Source of the DNA: an uncultured Alphaproteobacteria bacterium
Lineage (GTDB): Bacteria; Pseudomonadota; Alphaproteobacteria; Micavibrionales; CSBR16-224
Reading direction: 5' to 3'
DNA length: 64,000 bases
NCBI GenBank assembly: GCA_950054485.1
Contig: CATLPD010000004.1
Span: 62,001 to 126,000 of the forward strand
Shown: piece by piece, positions 32,980-41,150 of the stretch
How the letters are laid out: the number at the start of each line of letters is the position of its first letter
How positions within the stretch are numbered: the first letter of the stretch is position 1
The notes under the pieces: generated by a model
What the model saw: the letters and a program-made list of their open reading frames with translations, nothing else
What the model was told of the DNA's origin: nothing
The model's database searches: none
Position numbers and translations under genes: made by a program

Positions 32980-35180
32980 AAAGTTTTTTTACCAGCCGAT
33001 GGATACATGTATTTTTATTGATTGCACTTTTGACTGGTGCGCTGGCACTGCGATATGCCGATCCAAAACCTGTTGAACGTTTACGTCATATAGCCTTTGA
33101 TGCCTATAACAAGCTGATGCCACGTCAGGCTGGCGATCAGGTAGTAATCATTGATATTGATGAAGAATCTTTGCGCGAATACGGGCAATGGCCCTGGCCG
33201 CGCACCGATCTTGCCGACATGACAAAACGTGTTGTGGATATGGGTGCAAAAGCGATCGCCTTTGATATCGTATTTGCGGAGCCTGATCGCACTTCGCCAC
33301 GCTTTATGGCCGAACGATACCAAGATGTGGATGTGTTTAAAAGTCTGCCTGACAATGACGAGGTCTTTGCACAAACGATCGCCGAGACAGGAAAAACAGT
33401 TACGGCTTTTGTCTGGACACAGCAACCAACCAAACGCGACCCGATTGAAAAAGCCAAAATTTTTAATACGGGGTATAAACCTGATCCTGCGGCTTTTGTA
33501 ACATCTGTGCCGTATTTTGCAACAAACCTGCCTATTTTATCCCAGGCCGCAGCCGGTAACGGCAGTTTCAGTATGTTCCCCGAACAAGATGGATTAATCA
33601 GACGTGTCCCGTTACTGGTGGGGCTTAACAAGGATGAAAACATTACCGTTTATCCGGCCTTATCGCTGGAGGCGTTGCGGGTTGCACTGAACAAAAAAAT
33701 TATCAAAGTCAAAAGCTTTGGTGAGCAAACAGATGAAGGATATGGCGTTCATTCTATTCAGGTGGGCGATTATACCATTCCGACAGATAGTGAAGGAGCT
33801 TTCTGGGTATATTATTCAGGCCATAAACCGGATCGTTATGTCTCAGCAGGAGATATCCTGTCAGGGAATGTTGACGCAGAGAAAATCAAAGACAAGATTG
33901 TTCTGGTGGGCACGTCGGCTATCGGCTTGCTCGATTTGCGTTCAACCCCATTAAACGCGGTCGTACCTGGGGTCGAAGTACATGCCGAGATTCTGGAGCA
34001 AATTGTAAACGGGCAATTTCTGGTCAGGCCCGATTTCTTTGACGGGGCTGAAATTCTGGTCACAGCCCTGATCAGCGCGCTTATCATTCTGATGGCACCC
34101 TTTATCGGTACGACTGTTTTGGCAGCGCTTGTTATCAGTTTGATTATAAGCGGTTTTTCCTATGCGATATATGCCTATGAACATCTGGGATATCTGGTCG
34201 ATGCTATATATCCCGCGCTGACAGTCACGATTATTTTCATTCTGGCATCAATCCTGACAAACCTTAGGACCGATGCAGAAAAACGGATGATTAAAACCGC
34301 TTTCGGGCAATATATTTCAAAAGATCTGATGAACGAATTAACACAGGATCCGGATAAATTGCGTCTGGGTGGAGAGGTGCGCGATTTATCTGTCATGTTT
34401 ACAGATGTGCGTAACTTTACAACCATATCTGAAAGCCTGACACCTGAAGAACTTATTCAGCTGATGAATGATTTTCTGACCCCCATGACTTCGATCGTAA
34501 TGGATGAACGAGGCACCGTTGATAAATATATGGGCGATGCGATGATGGCCTTTTGGAATGCACCGTTGGATGTAGAACAGCATGCCAAACATGGCTGCAT
34601 AGCGGCCCTGCGAATGGCTGAAGCGCTGGAGCCTGTAAATGAAAAGCTGAAAGCCACTGCAGAGGAAAAAGGCAACGTTTATCACGAAGTGCGCACAGGC
34701 ATAGGCCTCGCCACAGGGCCGTGCTCTGTCGGTAATATGGGTGCCAGACAGCGTTTTGCCTATTCAGCCTTGGGCGACACTGTAAACCTTGCATCACGTC
34801 TGGAGGGGCAAACCAAAGCCTATGGCGTGCCGATTATGGCGTGCGAGAGAACCGCGACCGAGGCTGGTGACATGGCCTTCATCGAGCTTGATCTTTTGCA
34901 GGTGAAAGGAAAAACCAAACCCGAGAGAGTTTTCACAATTATCTCGGATCAGCGATCTTCCGACTTCAATCAATTTAAAAAACAGCATGATCAGATGTTA
35001 TCTGCTTATCGTTCAAGGAAATGGGACGAGGCAATTGATTTGTGCCAAACGCTTAAAGCAGATGAAATGGCCAAAGATATAACGGGTTTTTATACATTGA
35101 TCGCCAAACGTGCAAAAGCCTATAAAAAGACGCCGCCCGCAGATGGCTGGGACGGCGTTTTCGTGGCAACCGCTAAATAG
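32976..35180 (+). CDS. Class III adenylate/guanylate cyclase with CHASE2 sensor
   Basis: A 734-residue sensor cyclase. After an N-terminal membrane anchor (FLLIALLTGALAL), a CHASE2 periplasmic domain spans ~30-330 (VVIIDIDEESLREYGQWPWP, GAKAIAFDIVFAEPD). Three membrane helices follow (~345-435), then the catalytic domain (~470-650): FTDVRNFT with metal Asp, DKYMGDAMMAFWN (the Lys selects adenine) and LGDTVNLASRLEG. The Lys plus Thr pair fits an adenylate cyclase. The ATG overlaps the adaptor stop by 4 nt. The C-terminal tail (~660-734) is a short helical region. Product cAMP could act on the nearby cyclic-nucleotide-binding EAL protein. Confidence 0.93.
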   Translation: MKSFFTSRWIHVFLLIALLTGALALRYADPKPVERLRHIAFDAYNKLMPRQAGDQVVIIDIDEESLREYGQWPWPRTDLADMTKRVVDMGAKAIAFDIVFAEPDRTSPRFMAERYQDVDVFKSLPDNDEVFAQTIAETGKTVTAFVWTQQPTKRDPIEKAKIFNTGYKPDPAAFVTSVPYFATNLPILSQAAAGNGSFSMFPEQDGLIRRVPLLVGLNKDENITVYPALSLEALRVALNKKIIKVKSFGEQTDEGYGVHSIQVGDYTIPTDSEGAFWVYYSGHKPDRYVSAGDILSGNVDAEKIKDKIVLVGTSAIGLLDLRSTPLNAVVPGVEVHAEILEQIVNGQFLVRPDFFDGAEILVTALISALIILMAPFIGTTVLAALVISLIISGFSYAIYAYEHLGYLVDAIYPALTVTIIFILASILTNLRTDAEKRMIKTAFGQYISKDLMNELTQDPDKLRLGGEVRDLSVMFTDVRNFTTISESLTPEELIQLMNDFLTPMTSIVMDERGTVDKYMGDAMMAFWNAPLDVEQHAKHGCIAALRMAEALEPVNEKLKATAEEKGNVYHEVRTGIGLATGPCSVGNMGARQRFAYSALGDTVNLASRLEGQTKAYGVPIMACERTATEAGDMAFIELDLLQVKGKTKPERVFTIISDQRSSDFNQFKKQHDQMLSAYRSRKWDEAIDLCQTLKADEMAKDITGFYTLIAKRAKAYKKTPPADGWDGVFVATAK
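35124..35158 (-). terminator. Terminator of the FecR/RTX gene, embedded in the cyclase 3' end
   Basis: On the minus strand, ACGCCG pairs with CGGCGT, extended by GU and GC pairs to about nine bases, and is followed by CTTTTTATA. It lies inside the end of the convergent cyclase gene, 25 nt after the stop at 35183. Confidence 0.65.
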
Positions 35181-35182
35181 CT

Positions 35183-37549
35183 TTACAAGAAATTGCTCAG
35201 TTCAGGAATATAGGCATTTGTATCACCTGGTGTCAAACCGTTACCATCAAGCGCTTGGAAATTCCCGGGTGTATTCGTATGTTCCTCAAGAAATTGGACC
35301 TGCGTTATATCCTCAGTTGCAACGATTTCATTTGTTCCTATGCGCTGAAAAGCAGCAGAGTTCGTCTGTCCGCCAAATAATTGCCCATCATATTGGTTCA
35401 GTTGTATCCAGTTACCCTTCAGTTTAACAAAGTTTGACCCGGTAACCCGCTCTCCATTAATTACAAGTGTACCTTGGAAATTCGAGAAGTGATCAGCTGT
35501 TGCGCCATCTACTAGGATTTCGATTTTATCGGAAGATGTATTGTTATCGAGATATATCTCTTCTATCGATGTAAATTTTTGTGCATTCATTCCCGTAAAA
35601 TCGATAATAAGGTCGCTGCCCCCGGATGAATTATTCAGTATCAGGGTATCTTTACCCAACCCACCGTCATAGCTGTCTTCCGGTCCATTCGAGAAAATTT
35701 CGATTCTGTCATTACCGGCATCGCCGAAAACGACGTGTCGCCCAGTGTTATCAAGAATTTTGATATGGTCATCTCCCAAATCGCCATGAATAACAGAATC
35801 ACCAGCATGGTTTAATTCGATTGCGTCATTCCCACTGCCGCCGAATATGCGTTTTGTCGCCGTCGCAGTGTTGTTTGTTACTTGCAGCGTGTCATCACCG
35901 GCGCCACCAACCATAACATTCGCATAAATATCATCGTCGTTAATGGTATCGTTGCCGTTGCCGCCAAACAAAATTTTCTCATTCGGTCCCCAAGTGCTTG
36001 CTGTAATCGTATCAACGTTATCATCCCCAACGATGCGTGGTTTACTTAGATCGGATAGCAATGCATCGATTGTCACATTAAAGTTCTGTGATATAGATGT
36101 ACCATCTACATTTGTTGCGGTAACCCTTATCGGGATAAAGGCTCCATAATCTGATGCATCCAAAGCATATGGATCTGCAACACGTATTACGCCGGTTGTC
36201 GAATCAATGACAAAAGGATTGGATATTGTCGGTGGAACCGACATGGAATACGCAACTCCTGTTGCAAGGTTTCCAAAAGTTTCCATCTTGCCCACAACAT
36301 GATTCAGATCGTCAAATTCACGAACACGGAATGTTGCTGTATTGATCGGACGAAATGCAAAGACATCAGGCGGCGGCGATGCGGGATCTTGAATATCTGC
36401 AGGCGGTGGCTTTAATAAACTGGAAGAATCAGGCAAACCTTCTGAAAAAGGCTTTGCTTCAAGCGCTTTTGGCGGCAAAGGCATTTTTCGGCCGACAACT
36501 ACGTCCCCTGGGCCCTTTGCAGCCTTGTTAATAGCATCTGGGTTTTGCATCATCATTTCACCCTGCTGTGGGGGCTGTTCACCAGCCGGCAGGTCTGGCG
36601 TGCCCTGTACAGGCTGTTCGCCTTCACCATCACCTTCATTGTTATTTTGGCCGCGTGACTGGCCAAAAGCGCGCCCAAAGGTGCCTCTTGCGACACCATC
36701 CAGGGATTTAAATTGCGATTGTACGTAGTCAGCCGTCATTTGGCCAAGGTTCTGAGGCGGCTGGTCATATCCGCCCAGACGGACTGTTTCAAACATATCA
36801 TCCAGTTCCACGCTACCGGCCGCGTTTGTAATAACAACCGCACCATCCAGAATTGTAATTTCCGAATTCTGGCCCGTCGGGTCGATTTTCCCCATAACGA
36901 CCGTGCCGCGAATACCGATCGACCCTGTCGGTGTTTCAATATTGACGTTGCCCGGGTCGTCCTTGCCAATCATACCACTGGTATAGACGAATGCGCCTTT
37001 CAGCATTGAAAAGAATGAACTGCCTTCCTGCGCCTCGCTGTCGTATTTGAATTCATCCACGGACAGGCGCGCATCTTCGCTGACAGCAAATGACGTATTG
37101 TCTGCAAACATAATATTTGCAGCGCCGTCGGCGCTGGTTTCAATGATATCACCTTGTTGAATAACCGTTCCGACTTCGGCAATGACCTCTGTACCATCAG
37201 CGCGTGTAATAACCACATCCCCGACAATTTCAGTAATTTGTCCGACCGGGCTGGCATCATTCATCGTCATATTGCCGCCTTGGGCATATTCACCGGCATG
37301 GGACGACTTGGCAAACGAATCGATCATTTCGGGTGTCAGGCGCAGGCCGCTGTCATGCATCAGGTCAGGAGATTCAAGCCCGCTGAAATAGCCTTCAACA
37401 GTGACCGTCTGGCCATTGCTTTCAATGACAAGATCGCCGCCATCCTTGGTGAAATCAGCATCTATAAGCATGTCAGCTGATGGCATTTTAACAGGTTCAC
37501 CCTGGATCACTTTGATCGAGAAATCAGCATTTGGTAGATCTTTTGGCAT
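35183..37549 (-). CDS. FecR/cadherin-like/RTX-like secreted protein (type I secretion substrate)
   Basis: A 788-residue protein with no signal peptide. Residues 1-100 resemble the N-terminal module of FecR-bearing type I substrates (DADFTKDGGDLVI and VEGYFSGLESPDLM). Residues 105-250 are a FecR domain (GDVVITRADGTEVIAEVGT through ITILDGAVVITNAAG). A Pro/Gln/Gly-rich linker (~300-400) and a cadherin-like repeat (NPFVIDSTTGVIRVADP) follow, then RTX-like nonapeptide repeats (FGGNGNDTIND, VGGAGDDTLQV, FGGSGNDAIEL, FGDAGNDRIEI). RTX motifs and no leader mark type I secretion through a C-terminal signal. The ATG at 37549 has AAGGGG upstream; earlier in-frame codons lack a site. It is convergent with the secretion operon, so they are separately transcribed. 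Confidence 0.87.
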   Translation of the reverse strand: MPKDLPNADFSIKVIQGEPVKMPSADMLIDADFTKDGGDLVIESNGQTVTVEGYFSGLESPDLMHDSGLRLTPEMIDSFAKSSHAGEYAQGGNMTMNDASPVGQITEIVGDVVITRADGTEVIAEVGTVIQQGDIIETSADGAANIMFADNTSFAVSEDARLSVDEFKYDSEAQEGSSFFSMLKGAFVYTSGMIGKDDPGNVNIETPTGSIGIRGTVVMGKIDPTGQNSEITILDGAVVITNAAGSVELDDMFETVRLGGYDQPPQNLGQMTADYVQSQFKSLDGVARGTFGRAFGQSRGQNNNEGDGEGEQPVQGTPDLPAGEQPPQQGEMMMQNPDAINKAAKGPGDVVVGRKMPLPPKALEAKPFSEGLPDSSSLLKPPPADIQDPASPPPDVFAFRPINTATFRVREFDDLNHVVGKMETFGNLATGVAYSMSVPPTISNPFVIDSTTGVIRVADPYALDASDYGAFIPIRVTATNVDGTSISQNFNVTIDALLSDLSKPRIVGDDNVDTITASTWGPNEKILFGGNGNDTINDDDIYANVMVGGAGDDTLQVTNNTATATKRIFGGSGNDAIELNHAGDSVIHGDLGDDHIKILDNTGRHVVFGDAGNDRIEIFSNGPEDSYDGGLGKDTLILNNSSGGSDLIIDFTGMNAQKFTSIEEIYLDNNTSSDKIEILVDGATADHFSNFQGTLVINGERVTGSNFVKLKGNWIQLNQYDGQLFGGQTNSAAFQRIGTNEIVATEDITQVQFLEEHTNTPGNFQALDGNGLTPGDTNAYIPELSNFL

Positions 37550-37632
37550 TGAACACCCCTTTTCAATATAAAACTCTATCCCTTTCATCATATCGGATAA
37601 GTTTTAAATGCCTGTAAATAATATATAAAATT

Positions 37633-38853
37633 TTAGTAATCTGGAACGGTCCAGTTTTTCAGGAATTCGATAGCCTCGTTTTCAGGCATCGGTTTCGCAA
37701 ACCAGTATCCCTGACACTTCTGACAGTTCATATCATTAAGAATAGAGGCTTCTTCTTGATCTTCAATCCCCTCCGCAATCACAGTCATATTCAGGTTTTC
37801 TGCAAGTCCGACAATTGATTTGACCAGCGACAGGTTGCCTGGCTTGTCACGCATTGAACGGATAAAGCTTTGGTCAATCTTTAAAGTATTAATGGGAAAG
37901 CTATGAAGGTAGCTGAGAGACGAATAGCCCGTTCCAAAGTCATCAATAGAGATAGAAAGACCATTGTCATGACATTGTGCCAAAGCCTCGCGGGCCACAT
38001 CCGGCTGTTCAACCAGCAGGCTTTCGGTGATTTCAAGGTGTATATTATCGACAGGCGTGCTGGTCTTGTCCAAAATAGCTTTGACATTGTCAAAGAAACC
38101 GAGAGAGGAAAAGTCCCGCACCGAGAAATTGACACTGATATAAAGAGGGTGGGCGCCTTTTAAATTCGGTGCGATGACATCATTGAATTTATGCGATGTT
38201 TTTGCCGCTTCTTCCAGTGCCCAATTTGACATTTCAACAATCAGGCCGCTTTGCTCGGCGACGGGAATAAAAACACCTGGTGAAACCATGCCCTTTTCAG
38301 GGTGTATCCAGCGCATCAGGGCCTCAAATCCCGCAACCTTGCGGTTTTTAATGTCGATAATAGGCTGATAGAATAGAACAAGGTCCTTGCCAAGAGCAGC
38401 TTTCAGCTCTTCCTTCATTTTAATCGTTTTCATGGCCGATTCATGAAGCTCGTTTTCTTTTTCCACGTTTTCAGCTGCGCTTTTGGAGTTGCTGGAAAAG
38501 AAGCTGCGGGACAGCATATCGCGATAGCGCGTTAAGATCACATGCATGATCATTTTGAAAATAGGGTCGGCGCCGTTGATCCAGCCTTCAAAATCATCGC
38601 GGGTGATTTCAATGACTTCACAGTCTTCTTTTGCGCGTACGGTCGCTGTGCGGGGGCGATCATCCAGCATCGCCATTTCGCCAACCAAAGCACCCGGACC
38701 GCGTGTTCCGATGCGTAATTTATTGTTGCCGCGATTGACCAGAATTTCGACTTCGCCGCTTTCAATGATATAGGCCGATTGACCATGATCGCCTTCTGCC
38801 ATCAAAACATCGCCAGCAGAAAATTTCTTGTTCGTTTTTATGATATTGACCAT
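37633..38853 (-). CDS. Cyclic-nucleotide-binding / EAL-domain phosphodiesterase
   Basis: A 406-residue cytoplasmic protein. Residues ~5-115 are a CAP-type cyclic nucleotide-binding domain (IIESGEVEILVN, GPGALVGEMAMLDDRPRTAT with the phosphate-binding loop). Residues ~165-400 are an EAL domain that hydrolyses c-di-GMP: FEALMRW, NLEIT-type LEITESLLVE, SISIDDFGTGYSSLSYLHSF and TLKIDQSFI, with all catalytic acidic residues I can check kept. No GGDEF domain is present. It stands upstream of the RTX protein gene on the same strand with an 83-nt gap. The cNMP domain suggests cAMP-controlled c-di-GMP hydrolysis, which is inference. Confidence 0.93.
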   Translation of the reverse strand: MVNIIKTNKKFSAGDVLMAEGDHGQSAYIIESGEVEILVNRGNNKLRIGTRGPGALVGEMAMLDDRPRTATVRAKEDCEVIEITRDDFEGWINGADPIFKMIMHVILTRYRDMLSRSFFSSNSKSAAENVEKENELHESAMKTIKMKEELKAALGKDLVLFYQPIIDIKNRKVAGFEALMRWIHPEKGMVSPGVFIPVAEQSGLIVEMSNWALEEAAKTSHKFNDVIAPNLKGAHPLYISVNFSVRDFSSLGFFDNVKAILDKTSTPVDNIHLEITESLLVEQPDVAREALAQCHDNGLSISIDDFGTGYSSLSYLHSFPINTLKIDQSFIRSMRDKPGNLSLVKSIVGLAENLNMTVIAEGIEDQEEASILNDMNCQKCQGYWFAKPMPENEAIEFLKNWTVPDY

Positions 38854-38974
38854 CTGTGTACCCCCACTTCAAGCATACGAATAAACAATGCTTTGCACAA
38901 ATATTTTGTTATTCATTGTTATTTTAAAATCTTTGTGATTTAGTTAATGGAGGTCATTTTTCCTTGGGGTAGGT

Positions 38975-39376
38975 ATGGGACTATTAGAATTACTATTATT
39001 ATATTTAAGTTTTCAGTTAAAACACCTGTTATGTGACTATTTACAGCCGCACTGGGTCGCAATCAGTAAAGGTAAAGCGATACGGGGCGTCGGAGGTAAG
39101 GCGTTGCTACACCATGCCGGTATTCATGCTATGGGTACATTTATCGTGGCGATGATATTTGCGCCTATGTTTTGGTGGCTTTCACTGGTTGATTTTTTCG
39201 TTCATGGCACAATTGACCGTGTGAAAAGTATTTTGGTCGATAAAAATAAATGGTCTATGGACAGCAAGCGTTTTTGGTTTGTTTTTGGACTGGATCAGGA
39301 GGCGCATAACCTGACGCATCTGGCCTATATCCTGACCATCTTCTTTCACGCAAATCCAAGTCTGACCTTACTGTAA
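38975..39376 (+). CDS. DUF3307 membrane protein
   Basis: A 133-residue membrane protein with the DUF3307 pattern: FQLKHLLCDYLQPHWVAISK (Lys, Asp, Gln), HHAGIHAMGTFIVAMIFAPM, HGTIDRVKSIL and FGLDQEAHNLTHLAYI. Three hydrophobic segments are seen. The conserved His/Asp residues on the membrane face hint at metal binding or a catalytic role, but function is not known. GGGGTAGG lies before the ATG. It is divergent from the EAL gene. Its end overlaps the end of the convergent exporter by 9 nt. Confidence 0.85.
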   Translation: MGLLELLLLYLSFQLKHLLCDYLQPHWVAISKGKAIRGVGGKALLHHAGIHAMGTFIVAMIFAPMFWWLSLVDFFVHGTIDRVKSILVDKNKWSMDSKRFWFVFGLDQEAHNLTHLAYILTIFFHANPSLTLL

Positions 39377-40123
39377 AAGGTTAATTCCCTTCCAGACGTA
39401 AACAATTCCGATCAATGTGATTAGAATGCGTGTGCCGTGATAAAAATGGTGATCCTTTATCTTCGCCAGTGTTTTCTTGGAAAGGGTGGTTCCGACAACC
39501 GTCATAATGATCAGCCCCGCAATCAAAAGCGGTGGGATAGTTGACACATCGAAATCACCGGTGTTTTTCAATGCAAATCCGAAATAATAGAGCTTTGTCA
39601 TGTGCCCAAGGGCCTGTGTGACGGCCTTGGTCGCAACGACCTGATGGCGGGTCAGCTCTTTATTTAAAAAGAAAACATCGAGCGCGCCGCCTGAAACGCC
39701 TGCTGTTAATTGAAGGCAGGTGACAATCATTCCGCAAACATAGGCATGTGATTTTTTTAAAATATCGACATGAAAGATGCTTTTGGGCAGATAGGTCAGC
39801 ACAGGTAATAAGCCCAATACAATGAACGTCGTTGACCGTTCGACCGTAAATTGAAAAAGCTGGAAAATAAACAGGGATGTCAACAATCCAAAGATATACA
39901 GTCCCAGAGTGCCGCGCATGATGTGTTTGCGGTGTATAAAGGCGCGCCAGCCATTTGAAACCAATTGGGTCGAGCCATGCAAAATCATTGCGGCTTGCAG
40001 GGGCAGTATCCAGGCCATGACCCCCATCAGGATCATCCCACCGGCCATTCCGGCAACGCCCGATAGAAAGGCCGTGAAAAATGAGATGGCAATCAGGCTG
40101 TATATAATCGCACTCGTAAACAT
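39368..40123 (-). CDS. TSUP (TauE/SafE) family membrane transporter
   Basis: A 251-residue protein with about eight hydrophobic segments and the family block FFTAFLSGVAGMAGGMILMG near the N-terminus plus HGSTQLVSNGWRAFIHRKHI in the loop. TSUP proteins export sulfite, organosulfonates or similar anions. The second half repeats the motif (TAGVSGGALDVFFLN). No neighbours identify the substrate. Convergent with the DUF3307 gene and following the unknown membrane gene on the same strand. Confidence 0.9.
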   Translation of the reverse strand: MFTSAIIYSLIAISFFTAFLSGVAGMAGGMILMGVMAWILPLQAAMILHGSTQLVSNGWRAFIHRKHIMRGTLGLYIFGLLTSLFIFQLFQFTVERSTTFIVLGLLPVLTYLPKSIFHVDILKKSHAYVCGMIVTCLQLTAGVSGGALDVFFLNKELTRHQVVATKAVTQALGHMTKLYYFGFALKNTGDFDVSTIPPLLIAGLIIMTVVGTTLSKKTLAKIKDHHFYHGTRILITLIGIVYVWKGINLLQ

Positions 40124-40139
40124 ACAGACATTTTAATAT

Positions 40140-40170
40140 AAAAAAAGCGGGGATGATATCCCGGCTTTCG
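40140..40170 (-). terminator. Terminator after the Ala/Gly-rich membrane gene
   Basis: On the minus strand, GCCGGGAT pairs with ATCCCCGC with one mismatch and a three-base loop, followed by TTTTTTTAT. Confidence 0.7.
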
Positions 40171-40189
40171 GCTATGAAGCTATATTTTT

Positions 40190-40774
40190 TTAACCGGCTT
40201 TAGGCGCGGTCTTTTTAGTTTTTCTTGCAGGTATTTTATTGCCCTCATCTGATTTAAAGGCTGTCTTGATACCCATACGCCCCAGTTTGAAGGTATTTTT
40301 TACGGTGCCCACCCCGCCAAAAGTAGCGGCCGTTGCGGCGCAGACCGTAACGGCGAGCGCGCTGCCTGACATCGTAAGAAGCGCAATACCGGTCGCGGCA
40401 ATCGCAGCGTTTTTGCCTAGGTTCAAGGCGCTGTTTATCGCCGGAAATTTCTGAGGCTTTCCGGGTTTGATTTTGCTGACATCACCTTTTGTCAATTTGT
40501 GAATGTCACCCATTCTGCTTATATCGCGATATCCTGTCTGCAGTAAATTGATGCCGGAGACTGTTGCAGCGACGGCCCCCAGGGTCATCAGAGCGGGCAT
40601 TGCAGGTGTCATGGCTAGAATAACCCCAGCGGCAACAAAGCTGCCACGCAGGACAAGATTGAAAGTAGATGTTAGGCCGACAAAAGTATAGCCACCGACG
40701 CGGATCGCTGTCTTTAGATCCTGACGCGTCTCATGAACAGAATCGGATGCCTGAATAAGTGTAGATTTCGCCAT
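40190..40774 (-). CDS. Ala/Gly-rich small membrane protein with basic C-terminus
   Basis: A 194-residue protein of unknown function. Residues ~30-75 and ~115-155 are Gly/Ala-rich hydrophobic stretches (GGYTFVGLTSTFNLVLRGSF and AAIAATGIALLTMSGSALAV), each able to form one or two short helices with GxxxG-like spacing. The tail is basic (ARKTKKTAPKAG). The start is set at ATG 40774 with GGGAG 8 nt upstream. An in-frame start at 40978 would encode a peptide unlike protein and run through two hairpins. Architecture resembles the pairs at 22269-23269 and 52558-53635. Confidence 0.72.
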   Translation of the reverse strand: MAKSTLIQASDSVHETRQDLKTAIRVGGYTFVGLTSTFNLVLRGSFVAAGVILAMTPAMPALMTLGAVAATVSGINLLQTGYRDISRMGDIHKLTKGDVSKIKPGKPQKFPAINSALNLGKNAAIAATGIALLTMSGSALAVTVCAATAATFGGVGTVKNTFKLGRMGIKTAFKSDEGNKIPARKTKKTAPKAG

Positions 40775-41090
40775 AAGGCTTCTCCCTGAATATATTAACG
40801 TAATAGAGAAATTGATAGTTTGAAACCAGCCTATTGTCAAGGAAAAGCGTTTTCCAGAAAATGAATGTCCGGAGTTCAAAACACAAGTGTATTGAGGTCT
40901 CCGGACAAACGGCGGTAATAGAGGGTGTGTGATTCTGTTATACGCAGAATCGGAATCTAAAGCAAGTAAAAAAAACAAAATACGTTAAATAATTTAAAAT
41001 TATGACGCTTTTTTAAACTATACGTATATAAGTGAACAATATTGTATAATTTAATAACAAAATGCGGTAATTTTCCTTTTTAAACATGTT
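40775..41090. other. A/T-rich non-coding region with two strong hairpins
   Basis: No gene is seen. It contains TGTCCGGAG ... CTCCGGACA (40866-40874 and 40899-40907, perfect 9-bp arms) and GATTCTG ... CAGAATC (40931-40937 and 40945-40951, perfect 7-bp arms). Neither is followed by a T-run, so they are not ordinary terminators. They may be structured RNA or operator sites. The promoter for the next gene follows at 41091. Confidence 0.5.
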
Positions 41091-41119
41091 TTGACAAATG
41101 TGATCTAACAACATAATAT
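41091..41119 (+). promoter_or_regulatory. Sigma-70 promoter of the acetoacetyl-CoA synthetase gene
   Basis: TTGACA (41091-41096), 17 bp, TAATAT (41114-41119); start expected near 41126, 25 nt before the ATG. Confidence 0.75.
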
Positions 41120-41150
41120 CTTGCCGGATTACACAATTTGCGGAGTATTT

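Noticed and set aside
40775-40978. N-terminal extension of the Ala/Gly-rich membrane protein from an ATG at 40978
   Set aside because: The extra 68 residues run through two hairpins and lack a Shine-Dalgarno; the ATG at 40774 has one.
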